Part shown: one piece after another, positions 16,400 through 23,939 of the stretch
How positions within the stretch are numbered: the stretch's first letter is position 1
How the letters are laid out: each line of letters begins with the position of its first letter
From: Vicinamibacteria bacterium
GTDB lineage: Bacteria; Acidobacteriota; Vicinamibacteria; Vicinamibacterales; UBA8438
Length of the DNA stretch: 41,887 nucleotides
Assembly (NCBI GenBank): GCA_022820825.1
Contig: JAJEEU010000106.1
Coordinates: 1 to 41,887, forward strand
Reading direction: 5' to 3'
Program-made: the position numbers and the translations under genes
The notes under the pieces: model-generated
The model's database searches: none
Told to the model about the DNA's origin: nothing
Seen by the model: the letters and a program-made list of their open reading frames with translations, nothing else

Positions 16400-17575
16400 C
16401 TATGCCTCCGGTGGCGCAAAGGCCAGGAACCGCCGGGGATTGTCGACGGTGATCTTGTGCAGCGTGGCGTCGTCCACCCCGGCGTAGCGCAGCTTCGGCA
16501 CGAACTGCACGATGGCCGTGGAGAAACCGTTGCCCCAGTTCGACTTGAGCTGGCTCGAGGCGGCGAAGTCGGCCGCCAGCAGCACCTGGTCCTCGTAGCC
16601 GGCCTCCAGCACGTTGAGCACCATGCGCACCTTGTCGGCTTCCGGAATGTCCGCCGACGTATCCAGTTGCAGCTCCCGCCCCACCGTGTCGTATCCGAGC
16701 CAGGCGCCCCGCCGGCCGATTTCCAAATGGGACGTCCAGCCGGGATCCTGTTCCGCGGTGATGTCGGACAGGTGCCCGATGCAGACGCGGCTGAAGTCGA
16801 CGTTCTCTTCCTCGAGCACGTCGAGTTGCTCGAGGCCGCAGGGGCGGCAGCCCTCGTGCTCGATGTGGGTGAATATCGGCAGGTTCGTGGCATGGTGCGC
16901 CCGGCCGACCGCATGCAGGAAGGTGCGCTCGGTCTCGTGCATCTCCATCGAGGTGCCCACCTCGCCGAAGGCGCCCCAATTCTGCCCGCGTGCGTCGGTG
17001 GTCAGGTGTTCCGTCAGCTCGTCGACGTTCATCGCGGCGACATTCTCCGGGAACGGCGCGCGCCAGTACGCGCCGGCGGCGACCACCGCCACGCCGGAGC
17101 GCGTCGCCATCTGGCGCAGGAACTCGAGCTGCTGCTCCGTTCGCCTGTAGATGGCGGCGTCGACGATGCAGGCCAGGCCGTCGAGCTCGGCCGACATGCG
17201 CAGCTCGTCGGAAACCAGGGATACGAACGCCTCGGCCTCCTCGTCGCTGAGCGGATCGGTGAATCCCCGCGGCGCCTCGCTGGGCGGGACCGAATAGTTT
17301 CCCCCGATGTCCAGGTGCTCGTGGAACAGCGTGTGGCCACCGGCCAGCGTTGCGGGGTCGATGTCGCCGAGGACCGTGCGGATGACGGCGCCGGCGGGGA
17401 ACGTGATGTCCGGAGGCGCGGCGGGAGCTTCGTCCGCGGTCCCGCCGGCCGGCTCCGCGGGCGACATGTTCCCGCCGCCGCAACCGGCCGTCAACGCCAG
17501 GCCGGTCCCCGCTCCCAGTATGCCAAGCGCCTCGCGGCGCGTGAGGTGTGACAGATAACCGGATCGCCTGCTCAT
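16400..17575 (-). CDS. Phosphotriesterase-family amidohydrolase, Tat lipoprotein
   Basis: 391 residues from the ATG at 17575, which has AGGAGG just upstream. The N-terminus has a twin-arginine motif (LTRREALGIL) and ends in a lipobox LTAGC with Cys32, so it should be folded before export and lipid-anchored. The PTE-type binuclear site is complete: His85 and His87 (FHEHLD), Glu205 (FGEVGTS) as bridging carboxylate instead of the carboxylated lysine of the Brevundimonas enzyme, as in E. coli PHP, His237 (FTHIEHE), His268 (IGHLSD) and Asp336 (LLAADFA). Likely a lactonase or esterase; paraoxon activity should not be assumed. The exported CMD-like protein is encoded 2 bp downstream. Confidence 0.9.
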   Translation of the reverse strand: MSRRSGYLSHLTRREALGILGAGTGLALTAGCGGGNMSPAEPAGGTADEAPAAPPDITFPAGAVIRTVLGDIDPATLAGGHTLFHEHLDIGGNYSVPPSEAPRGFTDPLSDEEAEAFVSLVSDELRMSAELDGLACIVDAAIYRRTEQQLEFLRQMATRSGVAVVAAGAYWRAPFPENVAAMNVDELTEHLTTDARGQNWGAFGEVGTSMEMHETERTFLHAVGRAHHATNLPIFTHIEHEGCRPCGLEQLDVLEEENVDFSRVCIGHLSDITAEQDPGWTSHLEIGRRGAWLGYDTVGRELQLDTSADIPEADKVRMVLNVLEAGYEDQVLLAADFAASSQLKSNWGNGFSTAIVQFVPKLRYAGVDDATLHKITVDNPRRFLAFAPPEA

Positions 17576-17695
17576 GTCGCCTCCTGGTGTATCGGGGCGT
17601 TCAGTGTAGCAGCCTCGCACGACGTTGCATGTCCCGCATTGGCCGGCTGGACGGCAGGTGGCCGGCGCAGGCCGAATTCCGCGCGCCGTGAGGTG

Positions 17696-18229
17696 TCAGC
17701 CCCAGCCCTCGCGCTCGATCAGCCGCTCGATGTGCGCCAGGTGGTGCCGGCCGTGCCAGGCGTAGCTGCCCACGGTGGCCGCCAGCGTGGCCGCGCCCGA
17801 CTCCGGGTGCACGAACTCGCGCTGCAGTTGCTCCCAGCTCAGGGAGCGCAGCAGGGCGACCCAGCGGCCGTGCAGCGCGTCGAGGAAGTCCAGCGACTGG
17901 CCGATCGGCCCGCGGGCATCCGGCAGCTCCGCCCAACCCTTCTCGTCGTATGCCTTGATCAGCGGCCGATCCTCGGTCAGCGCCCACTTGAAGCGCACGA
18001 GGCTGTTCATGTGGCTGTCGGGCAGGTGGTGCACCACCTGGCGCACCGTCCAGCCGCCGGGGCGGTACGGCGTGTCGAGCTGGCTGTCCGTGAGCGGCGA
18101 GACGGTGCGCCGCAGGTCGGCCGGCAACGCCGCGATGTCGTCGATCCAGGCAGCGATCCGCTCCCGCGCGGGGGATTCTGCTATCTCGTGCTTTCCGATG
18201 GGGTACTGCAGATTCGTGGCTTGATGCAT
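17696..18229 (-). CDS. DinB/YfiT-family putative metal-dependent hydrolase or thiol transferase
   Basis: 177 residues, the normal size of the YfiT/BstA branch of DinB four-helix proteins. The opening LQYPIGKHE, the metal-site histidine in VVHHLPDSHMN (His67/68) and the C-terminal WHGRHHLAHIERL (His159, His163) match the three-histidine nickel/zinc site of this group. Some members transfer thiol cofactors; the Bacillus homologue acts on bacillithiol. The cofactor here cannot be deduced. Cytoplasmic. The TonB receptor gene stops 55 bp upstream of this start on the same strand. Confidence 0.88.
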   Translation of the reverse strand: MHQATNLQYPIGKHEIAESPARERIAAWIDDIAALPADLRRTVSPLTDSQLDTPYRPGGWTVRQVVHHLPDSHMNSLVRFKWALTEDRPLIKAYDEKGWAELPDARGPIGQSLDFLDALHGRWVALLRSLSWEQLQREFVHPESGAATLAATVGSYAWHGRHHLAHIERLIEREGWG

Positions 18230-18284
18230 GCGACGAGTTATAGCATCCGGCGCCGGCGCACGGGCGAGGGGGCGGCCGGCGCGT

Positions 18285-20690
18285 TCAGTACCGGATGCGC
18301 ACGCCGCCGACAGCCCAGCGCCCGGGGGTGACGAAGCCGTCCTCGTAGTACGTGTGGTCGAACAGGTTCTCGACCTTGGCGTAGATGTCCAGGCCGAGGC
18401 CCGGCCGGGCCAGCAGTTCGTAGCGGACGACGAGGTCGCCCTTCACCGGGCCGCCGAAGATCAGCCGGCGGCCGAGCGCGCCGAACGGCGAGAGCGGGTA
18501 GTCGCTGGCGGCGAACAGGTCGAAGGTGACGCTGGCGCGGCGGGCAATCCACTGCGTGGCGCTCAGCGTGAACACGTGCTTCGACAGCCCCGGGATGCCG
18601 AAGAAGTCGGCGCCGATGGTCGGCGTATCCGATACGGAGTCGGTATAGGTATACGCGGCCCGCAGGTTCGTCGAGAGCGACGGCGCGGCCTGCGCGCTCA
18701 GCTCGACGCCGCGCGCCCGGCCGCCGCCCGCATTGCGGTAGCCGAAGAAGCGGCCGAACGGGTCGGCGGCCGCCGGGAAGTTCGCGAAGTCGAAGGTGAT
18801 GGTGTTCTGCAGCTCGGTGTGGAAGGCCGTGGCGCTCACTTGCAGCCGCGAGTCGAAGAGCCACTGGTCGACGCCGCCGTCCAGCGCCACCGCGCGTTCC
18901 GGCTCCAGCCGCGGGTCGCCGTAGAAGCTGAACGCGCTGAAGAACGACGAGAAGGTGCCGCCGAAACGTTCGAACGGCGACGGCGCGCGGTAGCTGTTGC
19001 CGGCGTGCAGGCGCAGCTTGGTCTCGCTGCCGGGGACGAAGTACGCCAGGGTCGCGTCGCCCGTAACGGCGGCCGGCACATCGAACCGGGCGCCGGCGTA
19101 CGGGTGGCTGCCGCCGACGAATGTCGGATCGGGCAGATCGAACGTCTGCACGCGCCCTCCGAAGCTGAGCTGCAGGCGCCCGTCGAGCAGCTCGATCCGG
19201 TCGTGCGCGTACAGCGCGTGGCTGTACGAGTCGATGGTTACGGTGGCGATGTTGCCGGTCGCCGCCGTGAAGAACTGCTCGCGCTCGAATTCGTAGCCGG
19301 CGCTGAAGAAGCTCGACGCGCCGAGCGCGGAATCGAGCCGCGCCTGCACCACGTCGGTGCGGCCGTCGTAGAAGCTGCTGTTCGCGTCGAACGGCTGGAA
19401 GCCGACGCCGCGCGGGCCGTTCGCGTGCTCGCGCCGGGTGGATACGGCCTGGTAGCCGATGCGGTAGGTGGCGCCGGGAGCGACGGTATGCCGCACGACC
19501 GCGCTGCCGTTGAGGAACGACGACCGCAGCACGGCATCCGGGTCGTTGGCGCCGGGCACGTACGTCGCCGCGCCGGCGGCGATGGGCAGGCCCTGCTCGA
19601 ACCGATCCAACTGGTCCGCCGACAGCGCGACCGCCGGGACGACGCCCGCGGCCGGGAAGTTGGCCAGCACCCCCGCCGGAAAGTCCGGACTGTTGCGGGT
19701 CCGGGTGCGGTTGTCCGCGTACCACACGCGCCCGGTCGCGGACAGCGTCGGGCTGAACTGGTAGCGCAGCATGCCTTGCGGCGAGACGCTGCGGTACGGA
19801 TTCGCGCCGCGCACGCCGTTCGCGACGTCGAGGAACGAGACCGCGCCGCTGTACGTCAGCCGGTCGCCCGCCAGCCCGCCGCTGATGCTCGGCAGGGCGC
19901 GGAACAGGCCGAGTCCGCCGCCCTCCAGGAGCACATCGCCGCGCGCCGGCCCGCCGCCGGAGCGGGAGGTGACATTTACGACGCCGGCCATCGCACTCGA
20001 GCCGTACAGCGACGAGCCGGACCCGCGCAGCACCTCGATCCGTTCCGTGTCGACCGTCGCCAGATGCTCGAGAAAGCCCGTGGCGTCGCCCTGCGGGCTG
20101 GCCGCGTCGCGGAAGCGCAGGCCGTCGATGAGCACGGCCGTGTCGTAGCTGCGCATGCCGCGCGTCGTGATGGTCGTCAGGCTGCCCGGACCGCCCAGCG
20201 ACTGCACGCGGATGCCCGGCAGAATGCGTACGGCTTCGGCCACGGACATCTCGTTGCGCAGGGCGATGTCGTCGGCGTCGATGGCGTCGAGCGTCTTGGC
20301 CACCTCCTGCACGCGGAGCGGCGTGCTCGACGCCGTCACGACTACCTCGGCCGTGATGCCGGAGACGCCCAGCGTGAGGTCGTGGGCCCCCGCGCCGGCG
20401 ACGTTCACGACGGCGGCGCCCGACAGCGAGCCGCCCGATCCGCGCGCTTCGATCAGGTATTCGCCCGCCGGGATGTCCGTGAACGCGTAGCTGCCGTCGT
20501 CGCCGCTGACCGCCTCGCGCAACTGTCCGCCGGCGCGGTCGAACAGCCGCAATTCGGCCCCGGCGACAACGGCGCCTTGCGGGTCGCGGATGCGCCCCGA
20601 CAGGCTGTCGGCAAACGCCGCGTGCGGAACGGCAATGACCAAGGCCAGTGCAACAAGAAATCCGGGGCGCGAGCAGGCGGGACGATCCAC
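18285..20690 (-). CDS. TonB-dependent receptor, probable cobalamin (corrinoid) transporter
   Basis: The GTG at 20690 has AAGGAGG 4 bp upstream and starts a signal peptide (VDRPACSRPGFLVALALVIAVPHAAFA). Of 801 residues, about 30-110 form a carboxypeptidase-regulatory-like beta-sandwich (GRIRDPQGAVVAGAELRLFD), 125-240 the plug (VVVTASSTPLRVQE...IEVLRGSGSSLYGSSAMAGVVNV) and the rest a 22-strand barrel ending in RIRY, an aromatic terminus as in other outer-membrane proteins. The leader carries a cobalamin riboswitch, so it is very probably a BtuB-like receptor that imports vitamin B12 or another corrinoid with TonB. No other B12 uptake gene is adjacent. The added N-terminal domain is absent from E. 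coli BtuB. Confidence 0.92.
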   Translation of the reverse strand: MDRPACSRPGFLVALALVIAVPHAAFADSLSGRIRDPQGAVVAGAELRLFDRAGGQLREAVSGDDGSYAFTDIPAGEYLIEARGSGGSLSGAAVVNVAGAGAHDLTLGVSGITAEVVVTASSTPLRVQEVAKTLDAIDADDIALRNEMSVAEAVRILPGIRVQSLGGPGSLTTITTRGMRSYDTAVLIDGLRFRDAASPQGDATGFLEHLATVDTERIEVLRGSGSSLYGSSAMAGVVNVTSRSGGGPARGDVLLEGGGLGLFRALPSISGGLAGDRLTYSGAVSFLDVANGVRGANPYRSVSPQGMLRYQFSPTLSATGRVWYADNRTRTRNSPDFPAGVLANFPAAGVVPAVALSADQLDRFEQGLPIAAGAATYVPGANDPDAVLRSSFLNGSAVVRHTVAPGATYRIGYQAVSTRREHANGPRGVGFQPFDANSSFYDGRTDVVQARLDSALGASSFFSAGYEFEREQFFTAATGNIATVTIDSYSHALYAHDRIELLDGRLQLSFGGRVQTFDLPDPTFVGGSHPYAGARFDVPAAVTGDATLAYFVPGSETKLRLHAGNSYRAPSPFERFGGTFSSFFSAFSFYGDPRLEPERAVALDGGVDQWLFDSRLQVSATAFHTELQNTITFDFANFPAAADPFGRFFGYRNAGGGRARGVELSAQAAPSLSTNLRAAYTYTDSVSDTPTIGADFFGIPGLSKHVFTLSATQWIARRASVTFDLFAASDYPLSPFGALGRRLIFGGPVKGDLVVRYELLARPGLGLDIYAKVENLFDHTYYEDGFVTPGRWAVGGVRIRY

Positions 20691-20730
20691 GATTCCTCCT
20701 TGCCTCCCCATCGGAGGCGCTGCGAGGTGC

Positions 20731-20878
20731 GGCTGGACCGGTCTCCTGGCTCGCAGGTTCTGCCTACTCTCCGCGCCTTCCCACCCGTGCCGGGCAGTGA
20801 CTTCGTTGCGGATTTCGTACCTGCTCACAGTTGCGAGGGCAGCGCCGGTTTCCCACCGGACTTCCCGTGCATCCAGCC
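20731..20878 (-). promoter_or_regulatory. Cobalamin riboswitch
   Basis: On the minus strand the leader of the TonB receptor holds the conserved parts of the cobalamin aptamer in order: outer stem GGCTGGA/TCCAGCC (20878-20872 with 20737-20731), GGGAA and GGTGGGAAACC, the GCTGCCCTCGCAACTGT box, CACTG, GGGTGGGAAGGCG, GAGTAGGC and GAGCCAGGAGACC. The order and wording agree closely with the Rfam cobalamin family. It ends ~40 nt before the GTG start, suggesting translational control by masking the ribosome site when B12 is bound; no U-run terminator is seen. Confidence 0.95.
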
Positions 20879-20948
20879 GCAACTATGACGCGCAGAGGAT
20901 ACACGGCGCGCCGCCGGCCGGCAAGCGCGCGGGGCTAGAGGGGCGCCG

Positions 20949-21905
20949 CTAGCGGCCGCTGGCCAACTCCACCACGCGCGACGTCCAGCGGCGGTCGAAA
21001 CTGACCCAGTGCCGCTCTTCGATCAGGTCGGTATGGCTCACCGGCAGCTCCATGACCTCCGGCCGCGGGACCATGTGGTTGGCGATGGCGTACACGGTGG
21101 CGGGCGGCACGACCGTATCGTGAAGGCCCACGCCGACGAGTGCGTCGCAGGCTACGCGGTCCGCGTAGTTGACCGTGTCGAAGTAGGCGAGCGTGCGCAT
21201 CACGTCCGCTTCGGCGGCGGGGCGGCGCGCCAGGTGCTCGTTCACCTCCAGGGTGGAGCCGCCGGTCGCGAGCTGCCGCCGGCCGGCGGTCCAGCCCAGC
21301 GTCGGCACGGCGGCGACCAGGTAGTCCGCGCGCGGCGCGACCGCCTGCGCCATGATCGCCAGCGCGCCGCCGAAGCTGCGGCCGTGATAGACGGCGCCTC
21401 CACCGCCTGCCTGCAGCAGCGCGCCCACCTCGGCCGCGCGGATGTAGTCGCATACCGCGCCCCGGAGGATCGACGTCCGCGGATCTTCAATGCCGCTCAG
21501 GATGTAGCCGCCGGGATCGACCGCGCAGGCCGCGCGCGACAGCCCGAAGCCCCGGATGTCGAAGCCGAGCAGGTCGGCGCCGCTGGCGGCGGCGTGGCGC
21601 GCCTCGAGCACCGGATTGCTGTGGGAGTTGTAGCCGTGGGTGGTGATCACGAGCGGCCGGGGCCGGTCGCCCGCCGCCGCTTCCGGGGCGATGAAGAAGC
21701 CCTGGATGTCGGCGCCGCCGAGCGAGGCGAAGCGCACGGGCGTTATGCGGCAGCCGTCGGTCGTCGTGACGGCCATTCCGAGCCGCGGGTTGGCCGGCGT
21801 GCGCGCGAGGTCTTCCCGCGCGGCGGCCCAGAAAGCATCGAAATCGTCCGGCCGGGTAAGCGGTGGGCGGGCGCCGCGCGCCGATGTAGAGTCATAGCCG
21901 GGCAT
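20949..21905 (-). CDS. Alpha/beta hydrolase of the acetylxylan esterase/AXE1-like group
   Basis: 318 residues. The sequence from RPDDFDAFWAAARED is the typical AXE1/cephalosporin-C deacetylase-like opening; GRSFGG holds nucleophile Ser177, HDTVVPP gives Asp263, and VSHTDL His291. A conserved GFDIRGFGLS oxyanion-side segment is present. Such enzymes deacetylate sugars, antibiotics or other small esters. No signal peptide is seen. The ATG at 21905 is the only sensible start downstream of a long non-homologous open frame, and it overlaps the divergent ATG at 21904 in the shared tetranucleotide CATG. No ribosome site is evident. Confidence 0.85.
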   Translation of the reverse strand: MPGYDSTSARGARPPLTRPDDFDAFWAAAREDLARTPANPRLGMAVTTTDGCRITPVRFASLGGADIQGFFIAPEAAAGDRPRPLVITTHGYNSHSNPVLEARHAAASGADLLGFDIRGFGLSRAACAVDPGGYILSGIEDPRTSILRGAVCDYIRAAEVGALLQAGGGGAVYHGRSFGGALAIMAQAVAPRADYLVAAVPTLGWTAGRRQLATGGSTLEVNEHLARRPAAEADVMRTLAYFDTVNYADRVACDALVGVGLHDTVVPPATVYAIANHMVPRPEVMELPVSHTDLIEERHWVSFDRRWTSRVVELASGR

Positions 21906-23910
21906 GTCCGTAACGACCGAAGAGTTTATCGCCCACGCGGCGGAGCGCGTCGCGCGGACCGGCGCCGAGGCCCCCCTGGCCTGGGAGCGGCTGGCGGCGC
22001 TCGCCGACGAGGTGGAGGTCGAGGCCGGGCACGTGCTCACCCGCCAGTTCGCCCCGGCGACGCACCTGTACGTGGTCGCCAGCGGTGCGCTCAAGTTCCT
22101 GAACCGCATCGAGGAGGGTAACGAGGACATCGACGTCGGACGCACGCAGGCGGCGTGGACGCCGATCGGCTGGTCCGGATTCCTGGCGCCGCGGCGGTAC
22201 TCCACCACCGTCGTCTGCACCTCCGCCTGCCGCGTCCTGCAGTTCGACTACGACGCGCTCGCCGCCCTGTTCGCCGACGAGCCCGCGCTCGAGACCGGTT
22301 TCCTGGAGCTGATCCTGGGGCGCTGCCTGGACGTGCTGGCGGAGCGCCGCGCGCGGATCGTGCAGCACTCCCGCACCCCGGTCAATTTCGCCGACGCGCT
22401 CGACGCCAGGGGGGAGGAGGAGACCTACAACCGCGCGCCGCCGCCCGTGATGGAGCTGCTGCGGCGGTCGGCTTTCTTCGAGGTGTTCGAAGAGGGCCAG
22501 TTGCGGGAGCTTGCGCACGCGGTCGAGAGCCGCTATTTCTGCCGCGGCGAGCCGGTGGTGGAGCAGGGCAGCAGCAGCCCGGGCTTGTGGGTGCTGGCCA
22601 CGGGGCGGGTGGCGCTGAACTACCGTCCGCCGGGAACGAAGGAGCATTTCGCGCTGCGGTCGCTCACGCTGCCGGGTGCGGTTGTAGCGTTCGCGGGCGT
22701 GGCCGGCATCGAGCGCACGCAGACCGCGGTGCGGGCGACGCGCGACTGCACCATCTACCGCATCGATCCGCGGCGGCTGGCGGCGGCGCTGGCCGGCGAC
22801 TCCGGACTCGCGCTGGCGCTGGCGCGCCGCATGCTGTGGCTGGTGGCGAGCCATCTGCGGGCCGCGCGCGCGGTGTTCATCTCGCGCCACTTCGCGCAGG
22901 AACGGCTGGCAATCCGGAACCTGCTGGAGCAGAGCTGCACCCAGCTCAGCGTCAACTCGCCGCTGCACCGCCTGCCGCACCTGCTCGACAGCCACCTGAC
23001 GCTGGGCGACGCGTTCGCGCTGCTCGACCGCATGACCGGCAGCGCGGATGCGCTCGAACGCTCGCTGGCGCAGCTCAGCCAGGACATGCTGGGCGAGGTG
23101 AAGCGCGAGCACGAGTTCTTCGAGGCGCTGCGGCAGGTGTACAACGCCGTGGTCACGGCGCCGCCGGGAATGCCGGCCAGGGACGTGCGCAAGCTGTGCG
23201 CGCGCGGGTTCCGGTCCGCGTTCCGCCGCATGCGCTATGTCGTCGCGGGCGAGCCCAACCTGCCGGACGCGCCAGGCAACATCTTCATCTTCAACCACCT
23301 GAAGAACCACCGCTACAACACGCTGCCCAACAACTTCCAGCTCACGCTCGACTCCCACTTCGTCAGCGCGATGATCATGGACCCGCGCTACGGCGACAGT
23401 GGCATCCGGGTGGTGCGGCACAGCCGGGGCACCGAGTACGGCCACCAGGACTACTACAACCGGCTTGGCCACATCTCCGTCTATACGCACGAGTCGGACC
23501 GCATCGAGGAGACGGACGAGCAGCGGCGGAAGCGCCGCGACCGGTTCTTCGAGACGGCCGGCGGGCACCTCCAGGCCGGCACCAACCTCATCCTCAGCCC
23601 GGAGGGCACGAGCTACTGGACCGAGGACTCGCCCGGGCCGTTCAAGCCGGGGGCCTTCCGCCTGGCCGCCAGCGTGCGCCCGGAGCCGTGGATCGTGCCG
23701 ATTGCGGTCGCCAACTTCGACCGGCGCATCCACTCGACGGTGTGCACGGCCATCATCAAGCCGCCGTTCAGGATGTCCGAGGTGCTGCCGGACGTGGCCG
23801 ACAAGGATCAGTTGCGGCGCTTCCTGCTCAGGCTGCGACAGATATTCGCCTCGTACGTCGAGGAAGCGCGCCGGCTGGCGCGGGCCCAGGCGCCCGAACC
23901 CGTACAATGA
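21904..23910 (+). CDS. Double cyclic-nucleotide-binding domain fused to PlsC-like acyltransferase
   Basis: 668 residues in three parts. Residues ~25-150 and ~175-310 resemble two CAP-family cNMP-binding beta-barrels (ATHLYVVASGALKFLNR; FCRGEPVVEQGSSSPGLWVLATGRVAL). A helical linker follows (310-450), then a PlsC/LPLAT-type domain from 459 with an IFIFNHLKNHRYN block and SPEG at 565-568 followed by PFKPGAFRLA, matching the second and third acyltransferase motifs. The usual NHX4D motif is altered: His465 is present but Arg470 stands where Asp is expected, and LDSHFVS lies further on. Function by inference: acyl transfer to a glycerophosphate-like acceptor under allosteric control. Upstream of the TonB receptor by 29 bp. 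No Shine-Dalgarno sequence is obvious. Confidence 0.82.
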   Translation: MSVTTEEFIAHAAERVARTGAEAPLAWERLAALADEVEVEAGHVLTRQFAPATHLYVVASGALKFLNRIEEGNEDIDVGRTQAAWTPIGWSGFLAPRRYSTTVVCTSACRVLQFDYDALAALFADEPALETGFLELILGRCLDVLAERRARIVQHSRTPVNFADALDARGEEETYNRAPPPVMELLRRSAFFEVFEEGQLRELAHAVESRYFCRGEPVVEQGSSSPGLWVLATGRVALNYRPPGTKEHFALRSLTLPGAVVAFAGVAGIERTQTAVRATRDCTIYRIDPRRLAAALAGDSGLALALARRMLWLVASHLRAARAVFISRHFAQERLAIRNLLEQSCTQLSVNSPLHRLPHLLDSHLTLGDAFALLDRMTGSADALERSLAQLSQDMLGEVKREHEFFEALRQVYNAVVTAPPGMPARDVRKLCARGFRSAFRRMRYVVAGEPNLPDAPGNIFIFNHLKNHRYNTLPNNFQLTLDSHFVSAMIMDPRYGDSGIRVVRHSRGTEYGHQDYYNRLGHISVYTHESDRIEETDEQRRKRRDRFFETAGGHLQAGTNLILSPEGTSYWTEDSPGPFKPGAFRLAASVRPEPWIVPIAVANFDRRIHSTVCTAIIKPPFRMSEVLPDVADKDQLRRFLLRLRQIFASYVEEARRLARAQAPEPVQ

Positions 23911-23939
23911 CGCGTCGTTCGGCGCAGGAGGCACATTCC

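Noticed and set aside
15180..17483. A single open frame of 767 codons spanning the CMD-like and the phosphotriesterase genes, suggesting a fusion.
   Set aside because: The first part is a GC-driven shadow of the phosphotriesterase frame; the CMD-like protein has its own ribosome site, ATG (16397) and signal peptide.
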